Part shown: piece after piece, positions 5,636-6,191 of the stretch
Layout: every line of letters begins with the position of its first letter
Numbering within the stretch: the first letter of the stretch is position 1
DNA from: Myxococcales bacterium
Lineage (GTDB): Bacteria; Myxococcota_A; Polyangia; Palsa-1104
Assembly: GCA_023248835.1 (NCBI GenBank)
Contig: JAHFDU010000092.1
Coordinates: 3,430 to 9,620 of the forward strand
Direction of reading: 5' to 3'
Length of the DNA: 6,191 nucleotides
Notes under the pieces: model-generated
Database searches by the model: none
Seen by the model: the letters and a program-made list of their open reading frames with translations, nothing else
Told to the model about the DNA's origin: nothing
Made by a program: the position numbers and the translations under genes

Positions 5636-6191
5636 TTAACGACTTTCAAACCACAACTTGATCTCTTCGGCGGCCGGTTTTCCGCGTGGCGTGTAGCTCC
5701 TTGAAGTATCCCCACCCCAGCCGTACCAGTTCCAAAAATAGACGCCGTCGAGGAGCAGACTCGGCGTCCAGGCTTGGCGCACGGCGGCGTAGGCACGCTT
5801 CTGCTCGTCGAGATCGATCGGGTCGCGCGCGCCCTCATCCCAAGGATGGGCCACCGCGCCGCGTTGCGATAAATAGCCCACTTCCGTCAGCACCAGCGGA
5901 CGCCCGACGAGGCGCACGAAGCCCTCGAGCGCGGCACGATGCTGTCGCCAAGACGCCTCGAGTTCGAGGATCGAAATCGATCGATGCGCTGCGTCCTCCC
6001 GATCCGCCAAGGGGAAATACCCGCACACTCCGATCTGATCGACTGCATCGAAAAATCGAACTTTGGTGTAGTGATCCCAGTTCGCCGAATAGAGCAGGTG
6101 TCCCGAAAACTCTTCTCGTACACGAACAATCAACCCTCTCCAGAATTTCTCCTCGACGTCAAGCGTGCTGAGCTCGCTGCCGATTGACAAC
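5636..6191 (-). CDS. GH113-like glycoside hydrolase, C-terminal part (runs off right edge)
   Basis: The minus-strand frame is open from base 6190 to TAA 5638-5636 and gives about 185 residues of a TIM-barrel hydrolase. Numbering from the edge, IGSEL (3-7) carries the Glu expected as acid/base at the end of strand 4 in clan GH-A. YSANWDHY (34-41), DQIGVCGYFPL (51-61) and LVLTEVGY (99-106) follow in the order seen in GH113, with Glu103 as the likely nucleophile. GVYFWNWYGWGG (149-160) and TPRGKPA (167-173) are the usual last strand and the Y.P.gKPA-like ending. Known GH113 members are endo-beta-1,4-mannanases, but many relatives are uncharacterised, so the substrate is not claimed. The first in-window codon that could act as a start is TTG at 6190-6188. 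It lies inside a conserved strand, so the true start, and any signal peptide, is beyond the window. The gene is convergent with the large TPR gene. Confidence 0.75.
   Translation of the reverse strand, partial: LSIGSELSTLDVEEKFWRGLIVRVREEFSGHLLYSANWDHYTKVRFFDAVDQIGVCGYFPLADREDAAHRSISILELEASWRQHRAALEGFVRLVGRPLVLTEVGYLSQRGAVAHPWDEGARDPIDLDEQKRAYAAVRQAWTPSLLLDGVYFWNWYGWGGDTSRSYTPRGKPAAEEIKLWFESR

Noticed and set aside
5686..6171. Plus-strand 161-codon frame antisense to the hydrolase gene
   Set aside because: The minus-strand frame has clear TIM-barrel hydrolase motifs. The plus-strand product is Arg/Ser-rich low complexity, typical of a shadow frame.

Overview
The window is GC-rich, gap-free bacterial chromosomal DNA with three protein-coding genes. 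Two of them run off the window ends. The very long regular TPR protein, the GC-rich codon use and the look of the TPR units suggest a delta-proteobacterium of the Myxococcota type. That is an inference from sequence style, as no taxonomic marker is present.

Layout: (1) 1-366, minus strand: the N-terminal 122 residues of TilS, the tRNA(Ile2) lysidine synthetase, running off the left edge. (2) 367-486: a 120-bp divergent intergenic region that must hold the promoters of both flanking genes. (3) 487-5469, plus strand: a single 1660-residue protein that dominates the window. It has a basic, Ser/Thr/Pro-rich N-terminal tail, a SIR2-like domain, about thirteen and a half TPR-type units of about 72 residues, and a C-terminal domain that I read as a decayed M48-type metallopeptidase fold. 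(4) 5470-5635: a 166-bp convergent intergenic region with an imperfect 24-nt inverted repeat nested inside a short outer inverted repeat. (5) 5636-6191, minus strand: the C-terminal 184-185 residues of a GH113-like TIM-barrel glycoside hydrolase, running off the right edge.

The main point of interest is the large protein. The SIR2-like domain keeps the fold-defining motifs, but the Asn of the usual TTNYD motif is Ala181 and the His of the usual K-x-HG motif is Phe221. Those are the two residues needed for NAD hydrolysis in the bacterial SIR2 defence effectors. At the other end, the HExxH position reads R-H-A-A-H. The protein therefore looks like a long TPR scaffold with an apparently inactive enzyme fold at each end, rather than a working NADase effector. 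The three genes do not form one operon: the first pair is divergent and the second pair convergent. Nothing in the window shows that they act together. No phage, transposase, CRISPR array, tRNA or rRNA was recognised.
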